From contig CAKRRS010000059.1 of assembly GCA_934394665.1 (NCBI GenBank), forward strand, positions 1 through 17,471: a DNA stretch of 17,471 nt, in the 5' to 3' direction. Below the pieces are notes generated by a model. The model did no database searches, was not told the DNA's origin, and was given only the letters and a program-made list of their open reading frames with translations. A program made the translations under genes and the position numbers. Every line of letters begins with the position of its first letter. Positions within the stretch are counted from its first letter, which is position 1. Shown piece after piece: positions 1-7,634 of this stretch. Source of the DNA: an uncultured Acetatifactor sp. (GTDB taxonomy: Bacteria; Bacillota; Clostridia; Lachnospirales; Lachnospiraceae).

Positions 1-1380
1 GATTATCCCACCGGAGACGATTATTATTACGGTGCAGAGGCTCATCTGGTCTGGCAGCAGACTAAGAGCATCCCTCAGGCAATCTCCGCAGCGTGCACCG
101 GCGTTGCCACAAGCTACCGGATCTGGCAGGGAACTTACTCTGCACTTTTTCTGATGTACCTTGCACCAAACGCTTTCTCCATGACAGCCTATCATCTGGT
201 GCCTTTTGCAATCCTTCTTTTACTATGCGGCGGTATTTTTTACCTTCTGCGCCCGTTGGTCTGCCGTTTTCTTACCGGAACAATGAGAGAATGGATTACC
301 ATTTCTTCAGTGCTCAGTTTTCTGTGTGTACAGACTGTAGTCTTTCAAAGTGACAGTTTTTACTGGTATAACGGATCCATGTACTACACCGGTTTCTTTG
401 CCGTCACTTTGTTTTTCCTGGGAACGCTTTTCCGTTACCTTTACAGTGGCAGAACGTTCCTTCTGCTTCCGCTCCTTCTGTTTGCGATCTTTCTGGGCGG
501 TGGCAATTACGTGTCCCTTCTCCCCTGTATGCTGTTGCTGGCAACCGTAACTTTATTGTTGCTTTTACAAAAAAACAAAAAATCCTTGATCTGCGGAACC
601 ACAACGATTGTTCTTCTGTCAGCTTTTGCCGTCAGTGCCATGGCTCCCGGCAATCATGTACGGCAGGATGGTATGTGGAAGATTCCCGCATGGAAAGCCA
701 TTGTGAAATCGCTGTTGCAGGGTATCCGCTATACTTTTGCATGGACCGGGCTGTGGTGGCTTCTGGCTGCCATACTGTTGCTGCCTGTTTTTCTGCATAT
801 TCTGCGCAGAAAAAGTGACAGCCTTTCCAGGTATTTTTCCCACCCTGTTTTGTTTACCGGATATTTTTACGGACTGTTCTGCTCTATGTCCTGTCCGCTG
901 TTCTATACCATGAACTCCACGGGACCCGGACGGGCAGTGGCGATCGTGTATTATACCTTTTTACTGATCAGCTTTGCCGTATTCTTCTACTGGATCGGCT
1001 TTATCATCCGAAAACTACATAGGAGACTAAATGTTTCAGAGAAAAAGACGGGCCTTGGCAAGTTGAAACTTGCCCGTTATGCCGCCATGGCAATCCTGTT
1101 GACCGTCATCCTATTCACCGGTCTGTGGCAGGAAACCTCTGTTGCAAAAGCGATCCGGGTACTGGCAGACGGTGAGGCCGCCGCTTACGCTGCAGAATAC
1201 GAAGAACGACTGCTTCTCTTAAATGACCCTGATGTTACGGATGTAGTACTGGCTCCGTTCGTACATCAGCCTGCACTGATCTATACCGGAGATCTCCCCG
1301 GTGACCCGGAAGATCCCACCAGCAAAAAGGTTGCTCTTTACTTTGGGAAAAATTCTGTTTGCGTCGATTACAGCAAATAA
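1..1380 (+). CDS. DUF6056-like polytopic membrane protein, 5'-truncated
   Basis: The frame is open from the first base of the window to the TAA at 1378-1380 (459 codons), so the gene starts outside the window; the first in-frame ATG (154) is not its true start. The visible N-terminus has an acidic-tyrosine motif (GDDYYYG, residues 6-12) and a W-Q-G-T-Y segment about 40 residues later. Roughly eight or nine strongly hydrophobic helices follow, then an APGNHVRQ motif in an extracytoplasmic-looking loop, then a short soluble C-terminal tail. This arrangement resembles DUF6056 proteins, which look like GT-C-fold glycosyltransferases or cell-envelope polymer enzymes. The acidic N-terminal motif would be the candidate catalytic site; that role is inferred from the fold class, not shown. 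It ends at a hairpin terminator shared with trpS. Family assignment is moderately sure; substrate unknown. Confidence 0.7.
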   Translation, partial: DYPTGDDYYYGAEAHLVWQQTKSIPQAISAACTGVATSYRIWQGTYSALFLMYLAPNAFSMTAYHLVPFAILLLLCGGIFYLLRPLVCRFLTGTMREWITISSVLSFLCVQTVVFQSDSFYWYNGSMYYTGFFAVTLFFLGTLFRYLYSGRTFLLLPLLLFAIFLGGGNYVSLLPCMLLLATVTLLLLLQKNKKSLICGTTTIVLLSAFAVSAMAPGNHVRQDGMWKIPAWKAIVKSLLQGIRYTFAWTGLWWLLAAILLLPVFLHILRRKSDSLSRYFSHPVLFTGYFYGLFCSMSCPLFYTMNSTGPGRAVAIVYYTFLLISFAVFFYWIGFIIRKLHRRLNVSEKKTGLGKLKLARYAAMAILLTVILFTGLWQETSVAKAIRVLADGEAAAYAAEYEERLLLLNDPDVTDVVLAPFVHQPALIYTGDLPGDPEDPTSKKVALYFGKNSVCVDYSK

Positions 1381-1426
1381 TGCGTCTGATCAGGCAGGTG
1401 ACTTTGGTCTGCTTGGATACACATAG

Positions 1427-1480
1427 AAAGGACGCCTCCGGATTCATTGATCTGACTCCGGAAAGCGTCCTTTTATTATT
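1427..1480. terminator. Shared intrinsic terminator between the membrane protein gene and trpS
   Basis: AAAGGACGC (1427-1435) pairs with GCGTCCTTT (1465-1473), with an inner TCCGG/CCGGA pairing, followed on the + strand by a T-rich run (TTTTATTATT). The genes converge here, and the stem works in both directions, though the minus-strand U-tract is weaker. Confidence 0.85.
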
Positions 1481-1500
1481 GTATATTTATTCTCTTCGTC

Positions 1501-2589
1501 TTATTGTCCTTCGTACTTCTCACTCTGCATACGAATCAATTCCGCATCCTCAAAGTAGTTGATACGCATTGCGCTCTTTACCTCAGACAGGGTCCGGGCT
1601 GCCACTTCACGAGCCTCATCACTGCCCTTCTTCAGAATCTCATATACGGCAGGAATATCCTTCTCCAGTTCTTTTCTGCGGTTGCGGATCGGCTCCAAGG
1701 TCTCCTGCATCACGTTATTCAGGAACTTCTTGACCTTTACATCTCCCAGACCGCCTCTGGTATAGTGTGCTTTCAGTTCATCCAGATTTGCATAATCCGG
1801 CAGGTATCTCTCGAAGTGTTCCGGCTGACAGAACGCATCCAGATATGTGAATACGGTGTTGCCCTCCAGATGTCCGGGATCGCTGACTAACAGATGCTCG
1901 GGATCGGTGTACATGCTCATGATCTTGGTACGCACATCATCGGCGCTGTCTGCCAGATAGATGCAGTTGCCAAGGGATTTGCTCATCTTCGCCTTGCCAT
2001 CAATACCTGGCAGTCTCTGACAGGCTTCGTTCTCAGGCAGCAATGCCTTCGGCTCTACCAGTACCGGTGCATATACGGTGTTAAACTTATGCACGATCTC
2101 TCTGGTCTGTTCGATCATGGGAAGCTGGTCGCCGCCTACGGGAACGGTCGTTGCCTTGAAAGCGGTAATATCGGAAGCCTGACTGATCGGATAAGTAAAG
2201 AAACCTACCGGAATGCTGGCTTCAAAATTACGCATCTGAATCTCGCTTTTCACCGTAGGATTTCTCTGCAGTCTCGCTACGGTTACCAGATCCATGTAAT
2301 AGAAAGTCAGTTCGCACAGTTCGGAAATCTGTGACTGGATAAAAATCGTAGCCTTGGAAGGATCCAGTCCGCAGGACATGTAATCCAGCGCCACTTCAAT
2401 AATATTCTGACGCACCTTCTCGGGATTCTCGATATTATCCGTCAGCGCCTGTGCATCCGCGATCATGATAAATGTCTTCTTATATTCACCGGAATTCTGC
2501 AGTTCCACACGTCTTCTGAGGGAACCGGCATAGTGTCCCACATGCAGTCTTCCTGTCGGTCTGTCACCTGTTAAAATAATCTTGTCCAT
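1501..2589 (-). CDS. trpS: Tryptophanyl-tRNA synthetase
   Basis: Class Ic aminoacyl-tRNA synthetase that activates tryptophan with ATP and loads it on tRNA-Trp in the cytoplasm. The HIGH-type signature is HVGH at residues 16-19 within [17 protein letters not shown], the tryptophan-pocket VGGDQ is at 151-155, and the ATP-binding KMSKS is intact at 201-205. Length (362 residues) is slightly above the usual 330-350. The TGDRPTG opening matches the synthetase clade found in streptococci and many clostridia rather than the B. subtilis type (SGIQPSG). The start is preceded by AGAGGATGAA, a good ribosome binding site. It has its own promoter and a short leader of about 40 bases without a T-box, so classic tRNA-Trp antitermination is not visible. 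No terminator separates it from alsS upstream, so some readthrough is possible. Confidence 0.96.
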   Translation of the reverse strand: MDKIILTGDRPTGRLHVGHYAGSLRRRVELQNSGEYKKTFIMIADAQALTDNIENPEKVRQNIIEVALDYMSCGLDPSKATIFIQSQISELCELTFYYMDLVTVARLQRNPTVKSEIQMRNFEASIPVGFFTYPISQASDITAFKATTVPVGGDQLPMIEQTREIVHKFNTVYAPVLVEPKALLPENEACQRLPGIDGKAKMSKSLGNCIYLADSADDVRTKIMSMYTDPEHLLVSDPGHLEGNTVFTYLDAFCQPEHFERYLPDYANLDELKAHYTRGGLGDVKVKKFLNNVMQETLEPIRNRRKELEKDIPAVYEILKKGSDEAREVAARTLSEVKSAMRINYFEDAELIRMQSEKYEGQ

Positions 2590-2636
2590 TTCATCCTCTC
2601 AATCCGTCGTCCGTACGACTCAACATCATTGTGTCT

Positions 2637-2665
2637 ATCATACCATTTTTTTCACATCTGTACAA
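2637..2665 (-). promoter_or_regulatory. trpS promoter
   Basis: On the minus strand, TTGTAC (2665-2660) and TATGAT (2642-2637) are separated by exactly 17 bases. The predicted start lies near 2630, giving a leader of about 40 bases with only a small GTCGT/ACGAC hairpin. Confidence 0.7.
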
Positions 2666-2743
2666 CGGTTCGAGAGAACTTTTTCGCAATCGGAAACTTT
2701 CCCTGTTCGCTGCTCTGGCATAAATGGCATACGCGCTTCCACA

Positions 2744-4408
2744 CTATGCTTCAAATTTCTCATGTAAATACGTCGATAATTTTGTATTCTCGCTGTAATC
2801 CACAGGGCAATCGATGATGCAGGGAACTTTCTGCCGGAATGCATCCGCGAGGATCGGCAGTAAATCTTCTGCTTTCTCGACCCGGTATCCCTTCGCATGC
2901 ATGCTTTCCGCATATTTGACGAAATCCGGATTCTGAAAATCCACAAAACAGTTGTGCCCGAAGTGATCCATCTGTTTCCATTTGATGAGACCATAGCTTG
3001 CATCGGAGAAAATCAGGGTCACGATGGACGTTCCCTCACGTAAAGCCGTCTCATATTCCTGACTGTTCATCATAAATCCGCCGTCTCCGGAGATTGCCAG
3101 TACCTTTTTCTCCGGATAGATCAGTTTTGCCGCCACCGCTCCGGGTACGGCAATGCCCATGGTGGCAAAACCGTTGGAAATCATGCAGGTATTGGGTTTA
3201 TAACAGTTGTATTCTCTGGCAATCCACATTTTATGTGCACCCACATCCGAGATCACGATGTCATCCTCTCCCATGAACTTCCGGATATCATGCAGGATTT
3301 TCTGCGGTTTCATGGGAAATGAAGTATCGTCGGCATAGCTTTCGTATTCCGCTACCATTTCTTCCCGCAACCGTAAAAATTGCTCCGGTTCCTTTTTGAT
3401 GTCACTGCGGTACTGGATCTGCTGCAGCGAATAAGAAATATCTCCGACCACCTCTACTTCCGGCTGATACAGCATATTGATATGTGCCGGACGCTGATCG
3501 ATGTGAAGAATCTTATGTCTGCCATCCGCATTCCATTTTCCGGGTGCAAATTCCACGATGTCATACCCCACGGCAATCACCAGATCCGCCATATCCAGTA
3601 CCTTGTTCTGGTAGTCCTTCTGGGGAATACCGATGGTCCACATAGAATATTTATTGTTAAACGGGATGATTCCCTTTGCCATCATGGTATTGACGACCGG
3701 GATTTTCAGGGCATCCGCGAAGCTGGTAAGCGCCTCTCCCGCATGGTTGCGCACCGCACTGTGTCCTACCAGAATGACAGGATGTTCCGCTTTGAAGATC
3801 ATTGCTGCCGCCTGGTCAATGCTGGAAAAGGAAGCATATTCCTTGTCCCTCTCAGGCTTTTTTAACGGCTGCGTTGCGATGCCGGAGCTGACAGGAAGCT
3901 TGGCCACATTGGTAGGCAGATCCACATGACAGGCCCCCGGCTTTTCACTTTCCGCATATTTAAAAGCGATCCGGACAATCTCGTTGACCGAATCCGGGTT
4001 TACGATCTGTTTACTTCTTTTGGTGATAGGTGCAAACAGTTCCACCAGATCCAGATACTGATGTGATGTCAGATGCATACGCTCCGTTCCCACCTGTCCG
4101 GTAATGGCGATCAACGGTGCGCCGTCGGAATTGGCATCCGCCGTCCCTGTGATCAGGTTCGTAGCACCCGGGCCTAACGTAGAGAAACATACGCCGGCCT
4201 TGCCCGTAAGCCTGCCATACATATCCGCCATAAAAGCCGCCCCCTGCTCATGTCTCACCACAATGACACGGATATCTGACTTCTCCAATGCATTCATCAT
4301 ATCCAGATTTTCCTCTCCCGGAATCCCGAAGACATATTTGACGCCCTCGTTCTCCAGGCATTTTACCAGGACCTCTGCCACGGTATTTTCCTGCTTTTTT
4401 TCCTGCAT
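2744..4408 (-). CDS. alsS: Acetolactate synthase, catabolic (AlsS-like) type
   Basis: Thiamine-diphosphate enzyme condensing two pyruvates into 2-acetolactate, the entry to acetoin/butanediol or branched-chain amino acid synthesis. It has the three-domain TPP fold: N-terminal pyrimidine-binding domain with catalytic Glu54 (RHEQG), central domain, and C-terminal diphosphate-binding domain with GDG at 441-443. In the central domain the anabolic FAD-contact motif RFDDR is absent and replaced by a PGKWN segment near 289-293, matching the FAD-independent catabolic AlsS family (PKFWN in Bacillus). The C-terminus (VDYSEN) also matches AlsS. The start used here (4408) has GGAGAG 4 bases upstream; an in-frame ATG four codons earlier (4420) lacks a ribosome binding site. 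At the second metal-ligand position the sequence reads SD where AlsS has ND. No alsD or small regulatory subunit is adjacent. The exact pathway role is inferred. Confidence 0.9.
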   Translation of the reverse strand: MQEKKQENTVAEVLVKCLENEGVKYVFGIPGEENLDMMNALEKSDIRVIVVRHEQGAAFMADMYGRLTGKAGVCFSTLGPGATNLITGTADANSDGAPLIAITGQVGTERMHLTSHQYLDLVELFAPITKRSKQIVNPDSVNEIVRIAFKYAESEKPGACHVDLPTNVAKLPVSSGIATQPLKKPERDKEYASFSSIDQAAAMIFKAEHPVILVGHSAVRNHAGEALTSFADALKIPVVNTMMAKGIIPFNNKYSMWTIGIPQKDYQNKVLDMADLVIAVGYDIVEFAPGKWNADGRHKILHIDQRPAHINMLYQPEVEVVGDISYSLQQIQYRSDIKKEPEQFLRLREEMVAEYESYADDTSFPMKPQKILHDIRKFMGEDDIVISDVGAHKMWIAREYNCYKPNTCMISNGFATMGIAVPGAVAAKLIYPEKKVLAISGDGGFMMNSQEYETALREGTSIVTLIFSDASYGLIKWKQMDHFGHNCFVDFQNPDFVKYAESMHAKGYRVEKAEDLLPILADAFRQKVPCIIDCPVDYSENTKLSTYLHEKFEA

Positions 4409-4461
4409 TATGCTCTCCATTCCACAGACTTCTTATCTGTCCTTTCATTTTGCACAATCTC

Positions 4462-4514
4462 TATAAAACAAAAGAGACAACGCATTCCGTTACTACGGAC
4501 TTCGTTGTCTCTTT
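4462..4514 (-). terminator. Terminator-like hairpin in the alsS leader
   Basis: A 12-bp perfect stem (AAAGAGACAACG 4471-4482 with CGTTGTCTCTTT 4503-4514), with an extra CCGT/ACGG pairing in the loop, is followed on the minus strand by TTTTGTTTTAT. Because a strong promoter lies directly upstream (4523-4551), the hairpin would form from about the third nucleotide of the alsS transcript. It may be an attenuator, a 5' stabilising stem, or the terminator of the upstream DUF2798 gene. Confidence 0.75.
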
Positions 4515-4522
4515 ATTCGCAT

Positions 4523-4551
4523 ATAGTAGCACAGAACCTATCGAACGTCAA
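4523..4551 (-). promoter_or_regulatory. alsS promoter
   Basis: TTGACG (4551-4546) and TACTAT (4528-4523) on the minus strand, 17-base spacer. Predicted start near 4516, about 108 bases upstream of the alsS start codon and immediately in front of the leader hairpin. Confidence 0.75.
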
Positions 4552-4592
4552 TCAGATTCTTCCTATTTTAGTGCATCGTCGTTGTACACAGT

Positions 4593-4639
4593 AAATTGAA
4601 AGTTAGTTAATGATTATTCACTAACTCTCAAGTTAATTT
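4593..4639. repeat. AT-rich inverted repeat at the DUF2798 gene stop codon
   Basis: GTTAGT (4602-4607) and ACTAAC (4620-4625) form the core of an imperfect dyad. Further outward pairing reaches the stop codon at 4639-4641. There is no clear U-tract after it, so it is either a weak terminator for the DUF2798 gene or an operator upstream of the alsS promoter. Confidence 0.45.
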
Positions 4640-5109
4640 CAATCTGCTTTACAAATCTTACTTACCACAAACCCAAATGCCTTTCTCACTCCGGGACCTG
4701 CAAAGAAAATCTGCCAGCAAAGTGCCATAGGGAAATTCTGCACTGTCTTCTGCAGCCACAGCGCAATGATCTGATTGCCTGGATGCATGAACAGACAGGT
4801 AGCGATGAAGCTCATCACCGGGCACATCAGGCACACAATCATGGATGAGATTGCCATCGTGATGAAAATCGGCTTATCTTCCGGTGATACCATACGGAAT
4901 GCCAGTTTATGAGATAATTTTTCCACTACAAAGTACTCAAGAATACACGCAATGGGCCACATGATGGGAATCTCGTGGAACGCCAGCAGGAAGATCTCGT
5001 TGCTCATTCCTCCCTTATCCAGTGCGATGTTGTAGCAGACCATGGCATATACCATAACGAATGCCATGATAATGGTGAAAATAATGTTTTGTAATCTTGT
5101 CTTCGGCAT
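4639..5109 (-). CDS. DUF2798 family four-helix membrane protein
   Basis: Small integral membrane protein of 156 residues with about four hydrophobic helices arranged as two similar halves, the layout of DUF2798. Family-typical stretches are QNIIFTIIMAFVMVYAMVCYN near the N-terminus, HEIPIMWPIA in the middle and NFPMALCWQIFFAGP near the C-terminus. Function of the family is unknown. The start chosen (5109) lies 10 bases after a strong AAGGAGG; an in-frame ATG 15 codons upstream (5154) has no ribosome binding site and would fall inside the leader hairpin. It stands alone, with its own promoter and a hairpin-bearing leader of about 130 bases, which suggests conditional expression. Confidence 0.88.
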   Translation of the reverse strand: MPKTRLQNIIFTIIMAFVMVYAMVCYNIALDKGGMSNEIFLLAFHEIPIMWPIACILEYFVVEKLSHKLAFRMVSPEDKPIFITMAISSMIVCLMCPVMSFIATCLFMHPGNQIIALWLQKTVQNFPMALCWQIFFAGPGVRKAFGFVVSKICKAD

Positions 5110-5142
5110 GATTGGATGCCCTCCTTTTCTGAAAATGAGCGC

Positions 5143-5195
5143 AAAAAGACACATGTGTGTTGTTCGTTAATCAGTGAGCAGTGCGCACATGTGTC
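5143..5195 (-). promoter_or_regulatory. Leader hairpin with U-tract, possible attenuator or twin operator
   Basis: GACACATGTG (5148-5157) and CACATGTGTC (5186-5195) form a perfect 10-bp stem with a 28-base loop, followed on the minus strand by TTTTT (5147-5143). It sits between the DUF2798 promoter and its ribosome binding site. Each arm also contains the self-complementary 10-mer ACACATGTGT, so the pair could instead be two protein-binding sites 38 bp apart. Confidence 0.6.
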
Positions 5196-5244
5196 GTTTC
5201 CAATTCTTACCTAATGTCTCTATGCAGTTTACACAACGTGAGTA

Positions 5245-5274
5245 ATATTAGCATATCATTTCAGTAAAAGTCAA
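5245..5274 (-). promoter_or_regulatory. Promoter of the DUF2798 gene
   Basis: TTGACT (5274-5269) and TAATAT (5250-5245) on the minus strand with an 18-base spacer containing TATGC just before the -10. Predicted start near 5238. Confidence 0.7.
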
Positions 5275-5380
5275 TAGCTTTTTCATAACAATTCTCAAGC
5301 AATTCCCAATCAGTTTTCTTCCATTTCCAGTCACATCTCAAAGCAATGTCTATTTTTCTGCTTTAAAAATCTTACAGAAA

Positions 5381-5412
5381 CCGCAAACGGGACTGTCCTT
5401 TCGAACAGTCCC
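5381..5412 (-). terminator. eno terminator
   Basis: GGGACTGT (5389-5396) and ACAGTCCC (5405-5412), an 8-bp perfect stem with an 8-base loop, 44 bases after the eno stop codon. The following minus-strand sequence (GTTTGCGGTTT) is only moderately U-rich. Confidence 0.7.
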
Positions 5413-5455
5413 TGAAGAGAAAAAGAGAAACCAAAATAGTTTGGATAAAAGCAAT

Positions 5456-6775
<1,320 letters not shown>

Positions 6776-6842
6776 CTATTCTGAAAAATAGTATTTCCAG
6801 TCTTCTCCAAAGTAAACCCCGGCCAGCACTGAAAAACTCCTC

Positions 6843-6861
6843 CCGGAAGAAATTCTTCCGG
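6843..6861 (-). promoter_or_regulatory. eno leader hairpin
   Basis: CCGGAAGAAATTCTTCCGG is a perfect 19-base palindrome that can fold as a 7-bp stem with a 5-base loop in the eno 5' leader. On the minus strand it is followed by GAGGAGTTTTTC, and GGAG there could pair with CTCC about 45 bases upstream, so a larger leader fold is possible. Confidence 0.4.
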
Positions 6862-6917
6862 TGGTTTACAGATTCAGCAGCTCTGCTCCCCGGAGTAGTT
6901 CACATGATTCACTCATT

Positions 6918-6935
6918 AGTTAGTTGTACCTAACT
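6918..6935. promoter_or_regulatory. Operator-like dyad at the eno transcription start
   Basis: AGTTAG and CTAACT form a perfect 6-bp inverted repeat around a 6-base spacer (TTGTAC). It begins 8 bases downstream of the eno -10 box, a placement typical of a repressor site. The half-sites recall MarR- or DtxR-type operators, but the spacing matches neither consensus well enough to assign a regulator. Confidence 0.5.
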
Positions 6936-6943
6936 TTTGAATT

Positions 6944-6972
6944 ATCATATCAGACATTCCAAAGATTCGCAA
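6944..6972 (-). promoter_or_regulatory. eno promoter
   Basis: TTGCGA (6972-6967) and TATGAT (6949-6944) on the minus strand, 17-base spacer; predicted start near 6937. Confidence 0.7.
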
Positions 6973-6981
6973 TAGGGATAA

Positions 6982-7010
6982 TTGAGACGTTTTCTCAAAA
7001 CAACGTTTTC
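6982..7010. repeat. Dyad plus direct repeat upstream of the eno promoter
   Basis: TTGAGA and TCTCAA flank a 5-base spacer (6982-6998). Overlapping this, ACGTTTTC occurs twice, 16 bp apart (6987-6994 and 7003-7010). The cluster lies just upstream of the eno -35 box and could bind a regulator on one face of the helix. Confidence 0.4.
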
Positions 7011-7017
7011 CATTTTT

Positions 7018-7047
7018 TTGTGGTCGCGCATATTTTTGTGATACTGT
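7018..7047 (+). promoter_or_regulatory. Candidate promoter for the XRE gene
   Basis: TTGTGG (7018-7023) and TACTGT (7042-7047) with an 18-base spacer. A second weak candidate has a TAAAAT -10 at 7159-7164 without a good -35. Neither is strong. Confidence 0.3.
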
Positions 7048-7231
7048 GAAATCATTTTTATGAAAGGCCTTCGAATTTATCTTTTATAAATTTTCAGGAT
7101 GGTTGTTCTTTATTTTCCTTTATTTCTAAATTCTTATTTCTTTAAACCTAAAATATAGTAAAATAGAATTCATCAAATCTTGAAAGAAAACATTTAAATA
7201 GCGCTGCGTCTGCGGCAGAATGCGAGGCAAT

Positions 7232-7627
7232 ATGAATTTCGGTGAGATTCTTACCTCCTTACGGGAAGAACGGGGCATCTATCAAAAGGAACTGGCTGCA
7301 ATCCTGAAAGTTTCTGTTGGTACCATCTCTAACTATGAGAACAATGTTCATTTTCCGGATCAGGAGGCACTAATACAACTGGCTGACTATTTTGGTGTGA
7401 CCACAGATTATTTACTGGGGCGTACCTCCTACCGTTACAATTTAGAGCTGCTGAATCAGGAATATGCACCCGGTATTACGCTTTCCGATCTCATTAATAC
7501 CATGCAAAATTACAATTACCAGAATATGAATTCCCTGTTAGATTACATGGAGCTGCTGCAATTACGCCAGCGAATAGAAAAAGCAGAATCCTCTCACGAA
7601 GATTCTGCCTCTTTGGAAGCGCATTAA
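7232..7627 (+). CDS. XRE family HTH transcriptional regulator
   Basis: Small DNA-binding protein of 131 residues. Residues 3-62 form a Cro/CI-type helix-turn-helix: FGEILTSLREERGIYQKELA, then the recognition-helix region VSVGTISNYENN, then the closing ADYFGVTTDYLLGR typical of SinR/Xre-like repressors. The C-terminal half (about 65 residues) is helical, glutamine/asparagine-rich and probably mediates dimerisation. The ATG at 7232 has GAGG 4 bases upstream; an ATG four codons earlier (7220) has no ribosome binding site. It is divergent from eno and its targets are unknown. The last codons contain the terminator of the convergent lipoprotein gene. Repressor of its own promoter is a reasonable but unproven guess. 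Confidence 0.9.
   Translation: MNFGEILTSLREERGIYQKELAAILKVSVGTISNYENNVHFPDQEALIQLADYFGVTTDYLLGRTSYRYNLELLNQEYAPGITLSDLINTMQNYNYQNMNSLLDYMELLQLRQRIEKAESSHEDSASLEAH
7578..7608 (-). terminator. Terminator of the TPR lipoprotein gene, inside the XRE coding sequence
   Basis: GCAGAATC (7583-7590) and GATTCTGC (7601-7608) make an 8-bp perfect stem with a 10-base loop, followed on the minus strand by TTTTTCTATT. It lies 27 bases beyond the lipoprotein stop codon and entirely within the last codons of the + strand regulator. Confidence 0.75.
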
Positions 7628-7634
7628 ATATATT

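Noticed and set aside
2666..2743. Possible alsS terminator
   Set aside because: Only short palindromes (for example GGAAA/TTTCC with a one-base loop) are present; no stem with a U-tract was found.
3380..3865. 161-codon + strand ORF opposite alsS
   Set aside because: It mirrors a well-conserved enzyme frame and contains no family motif or ribosome binding site.
4409..4420. Upstream start for alsS, adding four residues
   Set aside because: No ribosome binding site precedes it, whereas GGAGAG within those codons fits the downstream ATG.
5110..5154. Upstream start for the DUF2798 gene
   Set aside because: It would begin inside the leader hairpin and the strong AAGGAGG would then be internal; the family N-terminus starts at 5109.
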